In this document: piece by piece, positions 24,291 to 36,228 of the stretch | Layout of the letters: each line of letters starts with the position of its first letter | How positions within the stretch are numbered: the stretch's first letter is position 1 | NCBI GenBank assembly: GCA_028751875.1 | Contig: CM054144.1 | Span: forward strand, 16,963,999 to 17,027,998 | Length of the DNA stretch: 64,000 nt | Origin: Rapana venosa | Lineage: Eukaryota > Mollusca > Gastropoda > Neogastropoda > Muricidae | Direction of reading: 5' to 3' | Made by a program: the position numbers and the translations under genes | Notes under the pieces: model-generated | What the model was told of the DNA's origin: nothing | Seen by the model: only the letters and a program-made list of their open reading frames with translations | Databases searched by the model: none

Positions 24291-25350
24291 TATTGTGCTT
24301 GTCTTGACGGTCGCCCTTTTTTTTCCCTGTAGGTACTTCTGGCTGCCGGTGTTTGGGTTTGGGTTTTTTTTTGTTTTTTAGTTTGTTTTTTTTGTGCCTT
24401 TTCTCTTTGGGGTTTCTGTCAATTGCCCTGTTGTGTGTGCCCGGACGAAGTGTGGCCCCTACAGTGCGTGGGATCTTGGTAAATTTTTTGGTTTAGAAAT
24501 GTCTTTCATTGTTTTTGTTGTTGTTGTTGTTATTATGTGCGGGGTTTTCAGTGTTGATGCGCTGTATGAAAGCGCATTGAGTCATTGCTTTGAGAAATGT
24601 GAATAAGCTATTTTTTATTTTATTAATTTTAAATTTTGAATGGGAGGGCTTTAGCAATTTCTAAAAAATGTGTATATCACATCAGTCAAGTCAAAATATA
24701 AATTTTCCTATGAAGGGCAATTTCAATATCAGGCCCCTTTTAGTTCATAATCTGAAAGGGACAAGAAAGTCATTTTGTATAGGTTAAAACATACCAATAA
24801 ATTAATAAAAAAAAACTTGCATAAAAAAAATAACAATCACTCATCACACCCACCCAACACACACACACACACAACAACACACACCACACCACACCACCCA
24901 AAACCCACAAAAACTCTGTTTTTGGAGTTTTAACTGACTTTCTAAACCTTGTTAGGATGATGGGGAGCAGGAGCGACATCGAAGGTTTGCAAAAAAAATG
25001 CTTTGAAATTTAAAAATTAAGGATTTGCAAAGAAAAAATTTTTATAAAACTGAACAATTTAAAAACCTGCCCCAAAAATAAAACCACCAACCAAACAAAC
25101 CCCCCAACCAACCCACCCTTTTTGTTTCTTGGGGTTTTTAAATGATTTATAAACCTTTGACAAATAACAAAAACCACACCAAAAATTAAAAAGAAAAATT
25201 TTTGGTGAAAAACTTCTTGCCGAAGAAATTTTAAAAAGAACTTTTTGCCCTTTGGGCAAGCCAAAAAGGGAGGGCCCAACATTTTTTCCCTTTGTATGGT
25301 TGGGGGGGTGGGAAACTGGTGGGGAAACCCCGGGAAAATTTCAACATTCC
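24291..25350. repeat. LINE 3' flank, third copy (corrupted)
   Basis: Aligns with 454 to about 1,440, including the AC-rich tract (24,851-24,905). Homology to the other two copies fades near 25,350. No gene. Confidence 0.65.
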
Positions 25351-28300
25351 ACACCAAAGGGGGAAAACGAAACCCTCTTTTGACTTTTCCTAGGTCTTTT
25401 AAAAAATTTTTTTTAAAGAAGTTGCCTGGTTAGTTTATCAATAGGGGATATTTAAAAAACCCAAAAAATAGGGGAAAGGGGAAAAAGATGCCCCAAGAAA
25501 CACTTGGGGGTCGGCCTTCAAAACCAGGTTAAAGCCCTTCCAAAAAACCGGGGGAAAAATTTCCCAAAAGCTGGCCCAGGCCCGACAGGAGTGGGAAAAT
25601 TTTTTGGGCTCCCCTACGTCCCTTTAAAAAGGAAAAAGGGCATTGTTTGGATAAATTATCAAACCCAAACCCAAAAGGGAATACAACTTTATGGTGTTGG
25701 TCGGGAAACAAAAAAAACTAAAAAACCCCCCTTTTAAACGAAACTCGGGAACTTTTAAGGTTATATGTACACTAATGAAAAAAGAAAAACATAGTGAATT
25801 TTGTGCCCCGTCTTTGGGGATGCAGCCTCAAAACCCTGTCTGCTTTTACTTGCTTTAAATTTGGCATAAAAATTTCTAAAGTTGGGAAATAAAACTTTAT
25901 AGTACCGAAGATTCAAAAGTCTGTGAGGTTTGATTTTTTTTCAGCCCTGATTTTTTTCCCCTTTAAACGATGTATATCAAATCAGGGGCCCCAAATTTGA
26001 AGCTGCTAAATTTTTGGGGTTTTAAAAATTTTTATCTTAGTGTAGGGGACAAAATGTTTCCTTTATAAAAAAAAAGATTTTAAAAAAAAAACCAAAACCC
26101 CCATGGATAAAAAAAAAAAAAAAATTAAAAAACAGAGAATCTGAAAATAAATTTAAAAAAAACCACCGGGAAAAAGGTTAAATTTGAAAAATTTGGGGAC
26201 CCAAAGGAAACGCGATCAAAGCGAAAATTACTTTAAACAGTTTTTAAATTTTCCCACTAGTGACTCCGCCAGATTTGGAAAGCCATAAATTTCATTATAT
26301 TAAACTTTTTTAAAAAATTCGCAGTTTTTAAAGGGACATATCAGTGATGAATTAAACCCCCAAATTTTTTAAATGTAGCAAAAAAATTTGGGAAACTTGT
26401 GACAAGTAAAGGGCAAAATGATTTCATTACCTAGAACAATTTATTAACTCAAAACATTTTTAATTTCCTTTTTAATCCCCAAACCAATGAAAATCTTTGA
26501 CTTTATTAGAAGCTTTAAAAAACCCAAAGAATTCCAAAAACATGTGATTAGAAAATTTTAGATGCAGGGATTTTTAAAACTGCTAGTGGGGTTATTGTTA
26601 AAAACACTGAATATTTTATACATTTGTGTTTTGAGAAAAGGTGTTTTCCTTTTCCGGGTTTAAAAAGGAAAAAGTTATACAGTCCAAAAACAGCGACTTT
26701 TTCTTAAAATTACGGGCCCTTTTTAAAAGTTTTTAAAAGGGGTTAAAACCAACATGACAAAACCATTTGCAAACTTTCCCAAAAACCCCAGAAAAAAAAC
26801 CTTTAAAAAATTCCCCTTCTTGTATTCGGGCATTTGCCCTTAGGAAAAAAAACCCCCCAAAAAATTTAAAATTGTATTTAAAAGCAAAAATCGTATAAAA
26901 CACATCTAAAAAGTTTATTTCAGGGAATAAAAGTTCAAAAAACCCGACTTGAAAATTAAAGAGAGTAATTTTAAAGGGGCCCACTGCGTTATTTTGTCTT
27001 TAAAAAATTTGATTGAAAAAAGTTTTCATATTCTATAGAGTAATATGTAAGAAATTGGGATCTAATAGGGGTTTTGGTATGATATGCCCCAAAACCCGCT
27101 TTAAATTTGGGTTTTTGTTGTGTGTGTTTTACACATGTGTATGGTGTGTGGGTGGTGGTGTAATTGGTTCATTTTTGGATTTTTACTTTTTTGGTTGTTT
27201 TGGGGTTTTTATTTTTTTGTGTTACACAAAAATATGCTGATTTTTTTTGATTTTGTTGCTGTTTTTTTTTTTTTTCATTGTTTTTAGTACCTAAATTTTT
27301 TATTGCTGATGTTGTATTGCGGGGGGTTGGGGTTTATATTCCCGGGAATTTATTTTTTGAGGGAAGGGTTTAACAGTTCCGCCTTAAAAATAAAAAAAGG
27401 ACTTTGTACATGCGGGGTATTTTAAACCAAGGAGAGGGGGGGAAGGGGATGTCTTTTTTTTTTCGTTTTTGTTGAACCCAATTTTCTGCTTGGTTTTTTA
27501 CTGTATATGCCCAATGTGGTAAAAGGGGATAGGGGTTTAGGGTTTTCCCGTGTTGTAAGTTTTTAAAATGTTTTAAAAAGGAAAAAATTACATCATTTTC
27601 CCTCTGTTTATATCGTTTTGGTGGTTTTTTTGGTGTTGTTATTGTTGGTAGGGGTTTGGGGGTTGGATTTTGGGTTTTTTTTGGGTTTTAGGGTGGTTTT
27701 TTTTGGGGAGGTAAAAGGGGCCCTTTTTTGGACTTTTTTTTTGTGGGTCTTTTGTTAGTTGTATATTGGGGGGGGGGAAGCAGTTGGTGCGTTTTTTAAA
27801 AAAAAAAATTTTTTTGTCTTCTTTGTTTTTTTTTGGTTTTGGGTTTTTTTAAAGTTGCTTTTTTTTTGGTTTTTTGAGGGAAATAATTTTCAGTTTTTGG
27901 GGAATTGTATAATTGAATATTGTTCGGGTTTTTTTTTGTTTTTTTTTTAATTTTTCCCTTTTTGCATATGGGAAAATTTTTATTGTCTTTTCTTTTTTTG
28001 ATTTGAAAGGTTTTAAATTGATTGGTTTTTTATTCTGTGTCTGCATTTTATAGTATCTTTTTTTCTTTTTTTTTTTTTAGATAGATGGCTTGTTTGGAAA
28101 AAAAAAAGCAAATCCCCTGTTTTTCCCATGTCCCTTTTGAAAAAAAAATTTTGGACTTTCCCTTCGAATGCCCATGCAGGGCCACAACACACTTTAAACC
28201 CCACCCACCATCATCATCATTTTCTTCATCTTCATCAGATCATCATCGTCGCAGCTTCTCTGTCTCTTTTTCCCTCTCTCTGTGCGCACGCACGCAGGGC

Positions 28301-29429
28301 AAAACCACAACACCCCCACACACACACCCACAAAACAAACCCACCACACAAAAACAACACACTACACACACACACACCATCCCACTTGCGCTTACTCTCT
28401 TTTCCTTTCACACAACATTCATATTTTATCAAAAATTTTAACTCATTTAAAATTTTTCTTTTGTGTGCTTCCCACTTTCTTGCTTTGAGTTTTTAAAAAT
28501 TTTTGTTCAGTACATTTTGTTTTTAAACCAAAAAACCCTTTTCCCCTTTTCCGGGAAACCCACTACAGGGAAATTAAAACCAAATCCATATCACCACCTC
28601 TGGGTTATGAAAAGCATAAAATGGGGCAATTGCGAGTACTTGGAAAAAAGGGTTTCCCCCTTTAAACGTCGGGATAGCATTTAATCTGTCCCAAACCCAA
28701 ATAAATGAGAAAAAAATTCATGAGGAAAACGCAAAAAACCCCAAAAAAAACTTGTGAAATTTCCTTTTTATATTTTGATCTGAAATTTTATATAAAAAAA
28801 AAATTAAAAGACGGGCACAAACCCAAATTTCCAAGGCCATTGACATTAAAATTTTTTCTGAAACCTCACAAGCTGTGAACGCAAATCAAAAAATTCCTGA
28901 CCACACAAACCCCTTTTCTAAACCCAAAACATTGTTCTAGCCAACGTTGAGGGCCCCCGTGCACCCCCCAACTGCCCTTTTTTCCTTTGCCTGTATGGCC
29001 CTATGCTGCAGGGGTACAAACCAAAATATAGGGGTTGTGAAGCGAAAAACGCCGACAGCTAGGGGCCAGGGGAAAAAAAAAAACTGAAAAAAAAACAGCA
29101 CCTGTAAAACAAATAAACAAAGTCAAAATTTTTAATACATTCACCCAAAGAAAAAACTATTTGATTACTTGCAAAGGGTTCTTGAGTTACAATCATAAAA
29201 TCACTTTTTTTTTCCTTACCTAACTCTCTTGGATCTGCAAAGGAAAAACCTTGCCTCTTTTCCGGGGGGGGGGGGGGCCCCCCCTTAAAATTTTTAATGT
29301 TTTATTCTCTTCATTTTCTGTGACAAAGTCTGAAACTTCGCTCCAGACGGGATCAGACTTCTTTCCAGCCTAGCCTCCTGATCCCCAAAATTTCTAAAAA
29401 AAAATTTGCTTTAAAAATTAAAGTGATTT
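25351..29429. other. Unassigned corrupted block, left part of the 10.9-kb insert
   Basis: Homopolymer-rich sequence without any recognised gene or a partner elsewhere in the window. An AC-rich tract lies at about 28,310-28,375. Open frames such as 28,085-28,441 are Thr/His/Ser low-complexity frames across that tract. Confidence 0.5.
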
Positions 29430-30330
29430 GACCCGTGCCTGATTCCTTTTCACTCAGGGGTTTTCCAAGCTTTACCGCTATCAAAAAAATTAAAAAACTC
29501 TTTTAATTCTTTCAGGAAATTTTCCCCAACGCTCTCAAAATTGCTTTTGTTACCCTTATCAAAAAGCACGAACTAACCCTAACATTTCTAAAGGAAATTT
29601 TTTTTTCTGTATTAACCTACGTTAATCTCTAAATTTCTTGAAAAAGTTTTTTCTAAAACTATTTAAAAACCCCCTTCTTTCCAAAAATTTCCTTCCCCTT
29701 TTTTCAGTCCCCTTTTAAAAGTCAACCAAGCCCCAAAAACCCCCCTAGTCCACACGTTAAAAAAGCATCTGATCAAAAATTTCCCTTCTCGTTTCACTTT
29801 CTTGACTTGCCTGCAGCCTTCGACACTATTAACCATTAAATTTCTTTCTCTGTCTCCAAAAAATTTTTGGTATTAAAGGCACAGTCCCCCCGGGTTTTCA
29901 TTTCATACCTTCATCCCGGGATTCCACACAGTTGCAGTAAAAAAGGTTCAATCAACCCCTTTTAAAACTGGAATGTGGAGTCCCACAGGGTTCAGTTCGG
30001 GGCCCAGTTTTTTTTTTCTTTCTTTGTTTGCTGCACTTTTACATATAATAAATACGTTCATACCCGCCATCATTTTTATGCGCAACTTCAGATTTTCCCA
30101 GGGGGTACCTCTAAAATCTGATTCTCTCTTTTTTAATATGCCCTTCTCCCTTCAAGTTTACCCAAAAAAATTGGTTAAATACAGAAAAGTTACAGAAAAT
30201 TACAGAAAAAAACTGAAGCCATGCTTGTGGGTACCAAAAACCAAACGGGTTTTTCCAACCAACCGTTTCCCAATGGGAATTCGGCAATACGTCGCCCCTT
30301 TATCCTTTTAAATTTCCCAATAAATTTAAA
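29430..30330 (+). mobile_element. CR1/L2-like LINE reverse transcriptase fragment
   Basis: Frame-broken translation shows RT blocks in order: a KIAFVTLIKK-like segment (about 29,540), LDLPAAFDTINH (29,801-29,836), ECGVPQGSVRGPV (from 29,971), and a degenerate catalytic box FYAQL (about 30,077) where FYADD is expected. EAMLVGTK follows (about 30,217). These are the hallmark blocks of CR1/L2/jockey-like RT. Stops, frameshifts and the damaged catalytic box show a dead element, although some damage may be sequencing error in this low-quality stretch. Confidence 0.7.
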
Positions 30331-31139
30331 AAATCTTTTTTGATTCAGAGACAGAAAAATTTTCCTCAGGGGGTTATTAGAAATACGTTTGAAAAAAATA
30401 AACATGTAAATATGATATAAAAATGAACTTATACTCTACCTGAGATTTCCCCCTGTTTTCTTTTCCTATTCTAATAGCCCCTTCACCCCCACCCCCCCCA
30501 CCTAGTGTTGTGTATAAAAATTTGGGTTTTTGTTTATCTTGATATTTATGGGGGTTTGCATGCGTGTGAATGATTGAATGAAACCCCTTTGATTTTTTTT
30601 CAAGATTCAGTGTTTAAAATTTTCCCCTACATTTTTATTATTTTTTATTCACACACCACATCCCAAATATGAAAAAAAAGCACTCAAAATCAGCAATACA
30701 TCAGCCAGTCATAAACCACCCAATTTAAAATCCCTAATTTAATACTCATGTGCACACATTTAAACCCCATGAAACCCACGCGTGCACACCCCCTTTTCCC
30801 CAACTTTGGGAAAAAATTTTTTCCACCACAATTTTGCACACAGTTTTATGACATAAGCCACAATTTTTAATAACATGTAAAAACCCGGGGGGGGGAAAAA
30901 CATCTTCCTGACAAAACTCGCCCCCATAGGGAAAAAGAAAAAGAGACAGTTTCCCAATCAAACAAAAGTCTAAAAAACCCCTAATTCAGACTATCCTGCT
31001 TTTCCGGAAGTAAAAACCTGGAACATTGACTGCTGAAAACCCCAAGCGAACCCAGTCTTTTGGGAAAAAAAATGCCATAGAAAACTGTGGGCATACCCTG
31101 AAGAGAAAAAAGACCAATGAATTTGTCAAGAGTAAATAA
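30331..31139. other. Non-genic corrupted sequence
   Basis: Nothing recognised between two LINE remnants. The open frames overlap on both strands and lack motifs. Confidence 0.45.
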
Positions 31140-31445
31140 CAGGGGTGGCAGGCCCCACGGGAAAAATTCCCTTTCCCATTTTTCAAAAAGGGAAAAAGCG
31201 GCAGGGTTTCGGCCACGTCCCCCGCCACAACACTCTCCCCAAAAAACGTACTCCCGGGAACACTCGAAGGGGGCAAAAAGGGGGGAAAAGGGACGAAGAA
31301 GTCAGGGGAGGGACAACTTTCAGGAATGGACCAGGTGAATGACTGGGGCACTACTGTGCAGAGCTGGGGGGCCCGTGATGCATGGAGGGGGGTTACCACA
31401 GCATGTCTTTCGTGTTTTCCCCCACGACCCCCAAAGGGTTTTCCC
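31140..31445 (+). mobile_element. LINE ORF2 C-terminal fragment
   Basis: Three frame-shifted pieces read GFGHVPRHNTLPK, then a basic GxxRRGxK-rich stretch, DNFQEWT, and an ALLCRA end followed by the 3' block TGTCTTTCGTGTTTTCCCCC. Many non-LTR retrotransposon proteins end with a GHV-x-R-x-LP / GRPR-like / W-x-D-x-x-EW / R-x-x-WR signature. The terminal block also occurs at 7,670-7,740 and 41,023-41,090 (-). Confidence 0.6.
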
Positions 31446-32589
31446 TTCGGGTTTTTTTTTGAGGGATGTTTTGATGTTTTTTGATGATGATAAGAATTAT
31501 CAAATTAAAATAAATACCCTGTTCTTTTTAAAAATATTGAACTTTTAAATATAGAAACATGCCCCAAAATTTTTTTGGGGAAAAATTCAAATTGGTATAA
31601 CATATTTGATAAGCCCAAATTCACTGAAATTCATTTTCTATTTTTAAAAAAACTAGGGTCATTATCAAAAACCCATTCCCCAAATTAAAAAATTAATCTC
31701 TAGACTCCCATTTCATGTCCTTCAATTAGGGTTTGTTTTAGTGCTTTTTAAAAGTACCTGTCCATGAGGGCAACTTTCCAAACTAGTCACTTCTCATTCT
31801 CTCACTTTGGGGGACTTTTGGGAAATTTTTTCGGGCTGGTCTCCCAGCATTGTCTATTAACTCCTTCAAATATAAAAAAACTCTGCCACTCAACTAGTCT
31901 CAGAAAAAAAAAAAAATTCCTGAGCCCCAATAACTCTCTTTTTGATCTCTCCAGGGCCCTGCCTGTGTACAGAGAGAAAACCTATAAATAAATCCCTCTG
32001 TTAAAATTTTCCCCACTAAAAGCATTTCCCTTTACCTCTGTGAATGTTTCCTTGTATACACTCTCTTGTTCCCTCTGCTCTGTGCAGTCCCTATGCTTAC
32101 GAATACCTAGATTAAAAACCAATCCCTTTTGGGCCCATCGCTCTTTTTTATTTCTGGTCCATTGATTTGGAATAAATTTTCCCTTTTCCCCCTTGGAAAA
32201 AAAACCCCCTTATTATGACACTTTTAAACCCCCCTCAAGACCATTTATTTCAAACCTTTTTTTTCCCCCCTCTTGTTTCTCTTTTTTGTCCTTGCCCCCA
32301 AAAAGAAAAAAACCCCCATCCCTCCCCAAAGTGAAAACCCTCTTGTGTGTGTGCATGCGGATGCTTTTATTATATATTTGTTTTTGTAAATGCTTTTTTT
32401 TTGTAACTTGTTGCATGTGTAAGAGTGGTAAATGGAAACGTTTTTGTTTTTGAAGATTTTTAGCGTATTTAATTCCATTTTTGTTATCATTTTTTTTATT
32501 TTAAAGATCTGTCTTTGCTGTAAAATTTTTTTTGTACCCAATGACAGTTTTTAAAATATATTCTATGTATTTCTTTGCACATGTTAACT
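31446..32589. other. Non-genic corrupted sequence
   Basis: AT-rich with homopolymer runs. No gene, SINE head or duplicate was recognised. Confidence 0.45.
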
Positions 32590-33985
32590 TTCAGGTTTGT
32601 TCAACCAAACCCCTGAGCCCAAGCGGGAAAGGGCCCGCCAGACCCGCTATCCAGTAAAGATCGAGAGGGGTTTCTCGGGGTGGAGTTTTCCCCCCTACCC
32701 TATTCACTTTTTTCCCTGGATGAAATTGAAAACCAGCTTTTCACCACACCCTTTTGGGTCTGGTGCAGATGATTTGCCATTTGGACCAAGAAACCCAAAA
32801 GTTTTTACTGTCACCATAAGAAGCAAGAGGCTCTGAACCAAAACACAGACTGGGCAAGGAGGGGGTTTGGGCCTCATCACCCGGGGCCAAAACGGAAGCC
32901 ATAGCTTCTCTTACCCTGAGAGAAGAGTTCACCTTAGTCATCGACTGTAAAAAAATCCCCCGGCAAGGGGTTTCCCCCCCTATGCCCGGTCAATGCTGTT
33001 AAGGGGCCAACCTTGACAACCCGGGCCAAAATGAGAACACCCGGCCCCAGGGTCTTACAGGCAGCAGGAAAAAAACTCCAGTGGGCGCTATGGAAAAATA
33101 AAAAGTAAGCCTCCTCTCACTTGAAAAAAGGAGAAAAGGAAAAAATCATGGGCACTGGAAGCACCTTACACCAAATACCCCCCCAGTGGGCCCGGAAAAA
33201 GACCAAAACACGAGGGTTTTGCTGGAAAAAAGCAGTGAAAATGGGGGGCGGGGTACATCGGTTCCCCCTGGTAGTAGCATTAGGAAAGTGTTGGCCCCAA
33301 GGGACCCGTCTACCAATGTGGCGCTGAGGCCCGTGCTCTGCTATTTTTAGCCCAAACTTTTTAACCCGGAGGAATTTTTGCCAAAACCCAAAACGTGGTT
33401 TTGCTGCAAAATCTATCCTGCAGAGTCTCCAGGGCCCAAAGGGGGAGAGCAAAATCCTAAAAGAATCAAGCGAGAAAAGAAAACCTCCTCAAACCAGAGA
33501 ACTTTGGGGGTGCTGCAATGGATCCCTTTAAATTTTGGTTTGGGGGGAGCAAAGAGGTGGAAACCAACCCGCCAAAGCAGGTTTGCAGCTTTGGGCAAGC
33601 CCGCCCCCCCCAGTGTTTTACAGCAGCCAAAAATGATCCTGGGGAAAAAAGCTTCAGGAAAACACAATGCCGTGCCCGGACATTTAAACAGGCCAGGGGT
33701 GAAAAAGGGTTGGATTGTTTAGCTTGACAGAGCGGTTTTAAAATTGCCCTTTTTTTGGGCTGCAAAAAGGGCACTTCCCGCTCCTATCCCCTCTTTACTG
33801 CCCGAAAAAATATGGCCCCCCACGGGCCCGTGCCCCTGTGGGACAGGCTCACAACCCCCCTGTAGCCTGTCCTTCCCTTTTAAAACCTTTTGAGAAAACC
33901 AGAAAATGGCCCCGTTGGTAGAGCTCCAAAGGGAAAAAATGGGGGGGCCCGGCAGGGCACCTCGACAGGGCTGAGACCCCTTTCC
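32590..33985 (+). mobile_element. RNase-H-bearing LINE 3' half (I-like)
   Basis: The clearest part is 33,500-33,880. LQWIPLNFGLGG corresponds to the LQWIPSHCG-type block of LINE RNase H domains. ILGKKASGKHNA follows, then a GHFPLLSPLY segment and CPCGTGS (about 33,830), which matches the C-terminal zinc-knuckle-like CPCG motif of such elements. Upstream (32,590-33,480) is frame-broken but of similar composition and may be the RNase H start. Frameshifts throughout mark it as non-functional or badly read. Confidence 0.6.
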
Positions 33986-34254
33986 TCCAGAAAGGATTTA
34001 AAAAATTTAGTAAGCCATGGAATGGAAAAAATATCTAGTCTTTTCATTCAAAAACTGACAGGGTTCAAGCCACTGTTAGTATATGCCGAGTACAAAAAAG
34101 GGTTGCCTGTTGCCTTAAAAATTTTCCCCCCAACAAAAAAACTGAAGAATGGGAAAAGTAAAATGACCTTCCCCGTGCCAAAAAATGAAAATTTATTTTT
34201 TTTGTTTATTTATTTTTTTAAACTATTTTATTTTTTATTTTGAGGATAATTTAC
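33986..34254. other. Probable LINE 3' flank, T-rich
   Basis: No feature recognised apart from a T-rich stretch at 34,195-34,245. Confidence 0.4.
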
Positions 34255-34536
34255 CTCCGTCCCTGTGTGTAACAGTTTTGTCTGTTTTGTTTCCCTTCCC
34301 CCCAGCACACAAGACCCTTTTCTTCAGAAATGCGAAAGGGTTTTAACGTTTTGTGCAAGTTTTTCTGCGTTCGTTCGCCAAAACGGGACCCGGGGTTTTT
34401 GCTCATCCCAAGGGCTTTGGGGGGGGGAGTGGAGTCCGTACCGTGTTTAAATTTTGAGGAAAAATCCCCTTGAAGAAAATTTGAAACCCGGGTCAGCAGA
34501 TCACAAATGCACACCTAACCACCACCAAGCTATCCG
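34255..34536 (-). mobile_element. tRNA-derived SINE, family A (minus strand)
   Basis: Read on the minus strand, it begins with TAGCTTGGTGGTGGTTAGG (A-box region, about 34,513-34,531) and a degenerate B-box CCGGGTTTCAAATTTTC (about 34,475-34,491). The family A body follows: a damaged GGATGAG core (about 34,400), CTTGCACAAAACGTTAA (about 34,355) and CTTGTGTGCTGG near 34,305. It agrees in order with 19,645-19,925. Confidence 0.7.
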
Positions 34537-35149
34537 TACCCAATGCTTGAGAAAGTAGCAGACGCATTCAAAAAATTGGGCCCTTGCCTCCACTGGGAAC
34601 ATTGACCACAAAATGCGTCCCGCTAGCACCTGTGTACCCGTCTTTCAGTGCCCTTTAGGTGTTTGCCCCTGATCAGGACCACAAAGAAATTGGGCTGCTG
34701 ATAGCATTTTAGCAGTTTGCAAGGCTGCTTTGATGGGCCCCGGCAGCCCCGGTGTTTCCACCGGGATGTGTTTATGATTTGAATGAGCTTAAGGTTTTTT
34801 GTTTCTTTTTTTTAAAAATTTATTTTATGTTTGTACATTCCCAAAAAAAGAGATGTATAAATTTTACTCAATAACAGGCGTTTGGGTTTTTCCAAAAAAA
34901 ATGTTTAAAAAATGTTTTTAAAAAAAAAGAAAGCAGTATTTTAAATCAAAGGGAAAAGAAAAAACAAAGAAACAATAAAAAAAAGAAGTCAAAGTGCTGT
35001 TGCCCAGGTTTTTCTAATTATAAAATAAGGGTGGGGCAAATTTGCTGGAACAATTTTTTGCTGTCTGGCAGGGAATAGGGGAGCGTCGCAGTAAGCATGG
35101 TAGCTGTCTCACCTAGGTTAAAAATTAGTCTCCCGGGGTGGTGGGGATT
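34537..35149. other. Non-genic corrupted sequence
   Basis: A moderately GC-rich patch (34,550-34,790) and an AT-rich remainder. Nothing recognised. Confidence 0.4.
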
Positions 35150-35640
35150 TGGGTTTCTTTTCCTGAATGGTAAGCCTGGTTTGTTTCAAAAGGTCAAAAG
35201 GGTTTGTCTCCCGGGTGTGTGTGATTTTGGGTTTCAAATTTTTCCCGAAATGGTTATCCAAAGGTTGTGTTCTGGGCCCCCTACTAACTCATACTTGTTT
35301 ACAAAGAAGTTTTTCAGAAATCGCATGAAAATTTGGGTTTTTTCCTTTTAAGTTTGTGGATGACAGTGCTTTTTTGCCTTTTCCCTTTATTTGGTTTAGG
35401 TCCAAAACCAAGGGCCCGCCCCCACCGATTTTTTTCCATCAAGTGATGAGGGTTTTTGGGGGTAAATGTTTTTTAAAACTAAAAAAAGTTTCCCATCAAT
35501 TTCAGAAGGTCAGAGACACTTCTGAGAATAACTTTGTCCATAACCCGAGGGGTTTAAAAGGTCTCCAAAACTTTTTAAGTAGGCCTATCGGGAAAATGGG
35601 TTCCCTTTTTCACAAATTTTAAACTGGATGCCAACACCAA
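35150..35640 (+). mobile_element. CR1-like LINE RT fragment
   Basis: A block reading YPKGCVLGPLL (about 35,250; compare GVPQGSVLGP) is followed about 30 codons later by FVDDSA at 35,353-35,364 in the place of the YADD box. A FLKLKK segment follows (about 35,475; compare LKLNDDKTE). Order and spacing fit the RT palm of CR1-like LINEs, but the text is corrupted and boundaries are uncertain. Confidence 0.5.
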
Positions 35641-36228
35641 CATATTTAAAAACAAAAAGGGGGAACAATGTGGTATTTTTTTTGGAAAACTGAGCAAAAT
35701 TTTTTTGTAAAAAATTGTCTTTTTGTCCCATTTTGGGAGGGGTTTTTTGCAAAAAGTTTTTTTTGTTTTTAAGTCTTATATGGGAGAGCGTTCTTGCTTT
35801 GCTTTCATGTTTAGTGTAATAGGGCCCATGTGTTAAAAAAAAAAGAATTTGTTTTCAGAGAAATGTGAGAAAATGCAAAAAAAATAATTAGAGACGAACC
35901 CAAAAAGATTTCCCGTCGTTTTTGCAAAAAAAAAAAACGGGGTGGCTCTCCAAGGTGGGTTCCCCTCTTGGAAATCCTTTCCCCTGCTCTGTTTTTTAAT
36001 TTCAACTGTTTTTCCCTTTAGGTTTCCGCTTTCAATTTTCCCCAAAAACAACAACAACAAAACCAGGAAAAAAAAAAAAGAAATTTCTTTTTTGCCCGAA
36101 GTTTTATTTGAATTTATGAAATTTACAAAAACATTGACAACCCAAATTTTTTTCTGTGAAGTATTCCCTTTCAGTGTGTGTCATATGCATGAGTCCTGTA
36201 AAAAAAAGGGATGGATGGTTTAAAATTT
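35641..36228. other. Non-genic corrupted sequence, right end of the 10.9-kb insert
   Basis: No feature recognised. Homology to 1,594 onward resumes at about 36,229. Confidence 0.45.

Larger units (their letters stand above)
17944..25350 (+). repeat. Tandem unit R2, about 7.4 kb
   Basis: Second direct copy of the 10,750-17,943 unit. Positions 17,944 to about 21,290 are clean and often better than R1, for example in the SINE. From about 21,300 onward the sequence degrades into homopolymer runs, although the LINE at 22,700-24,290 and the LINE flank at 24,290-25,350 can still be matched. Confidence 0.7.
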
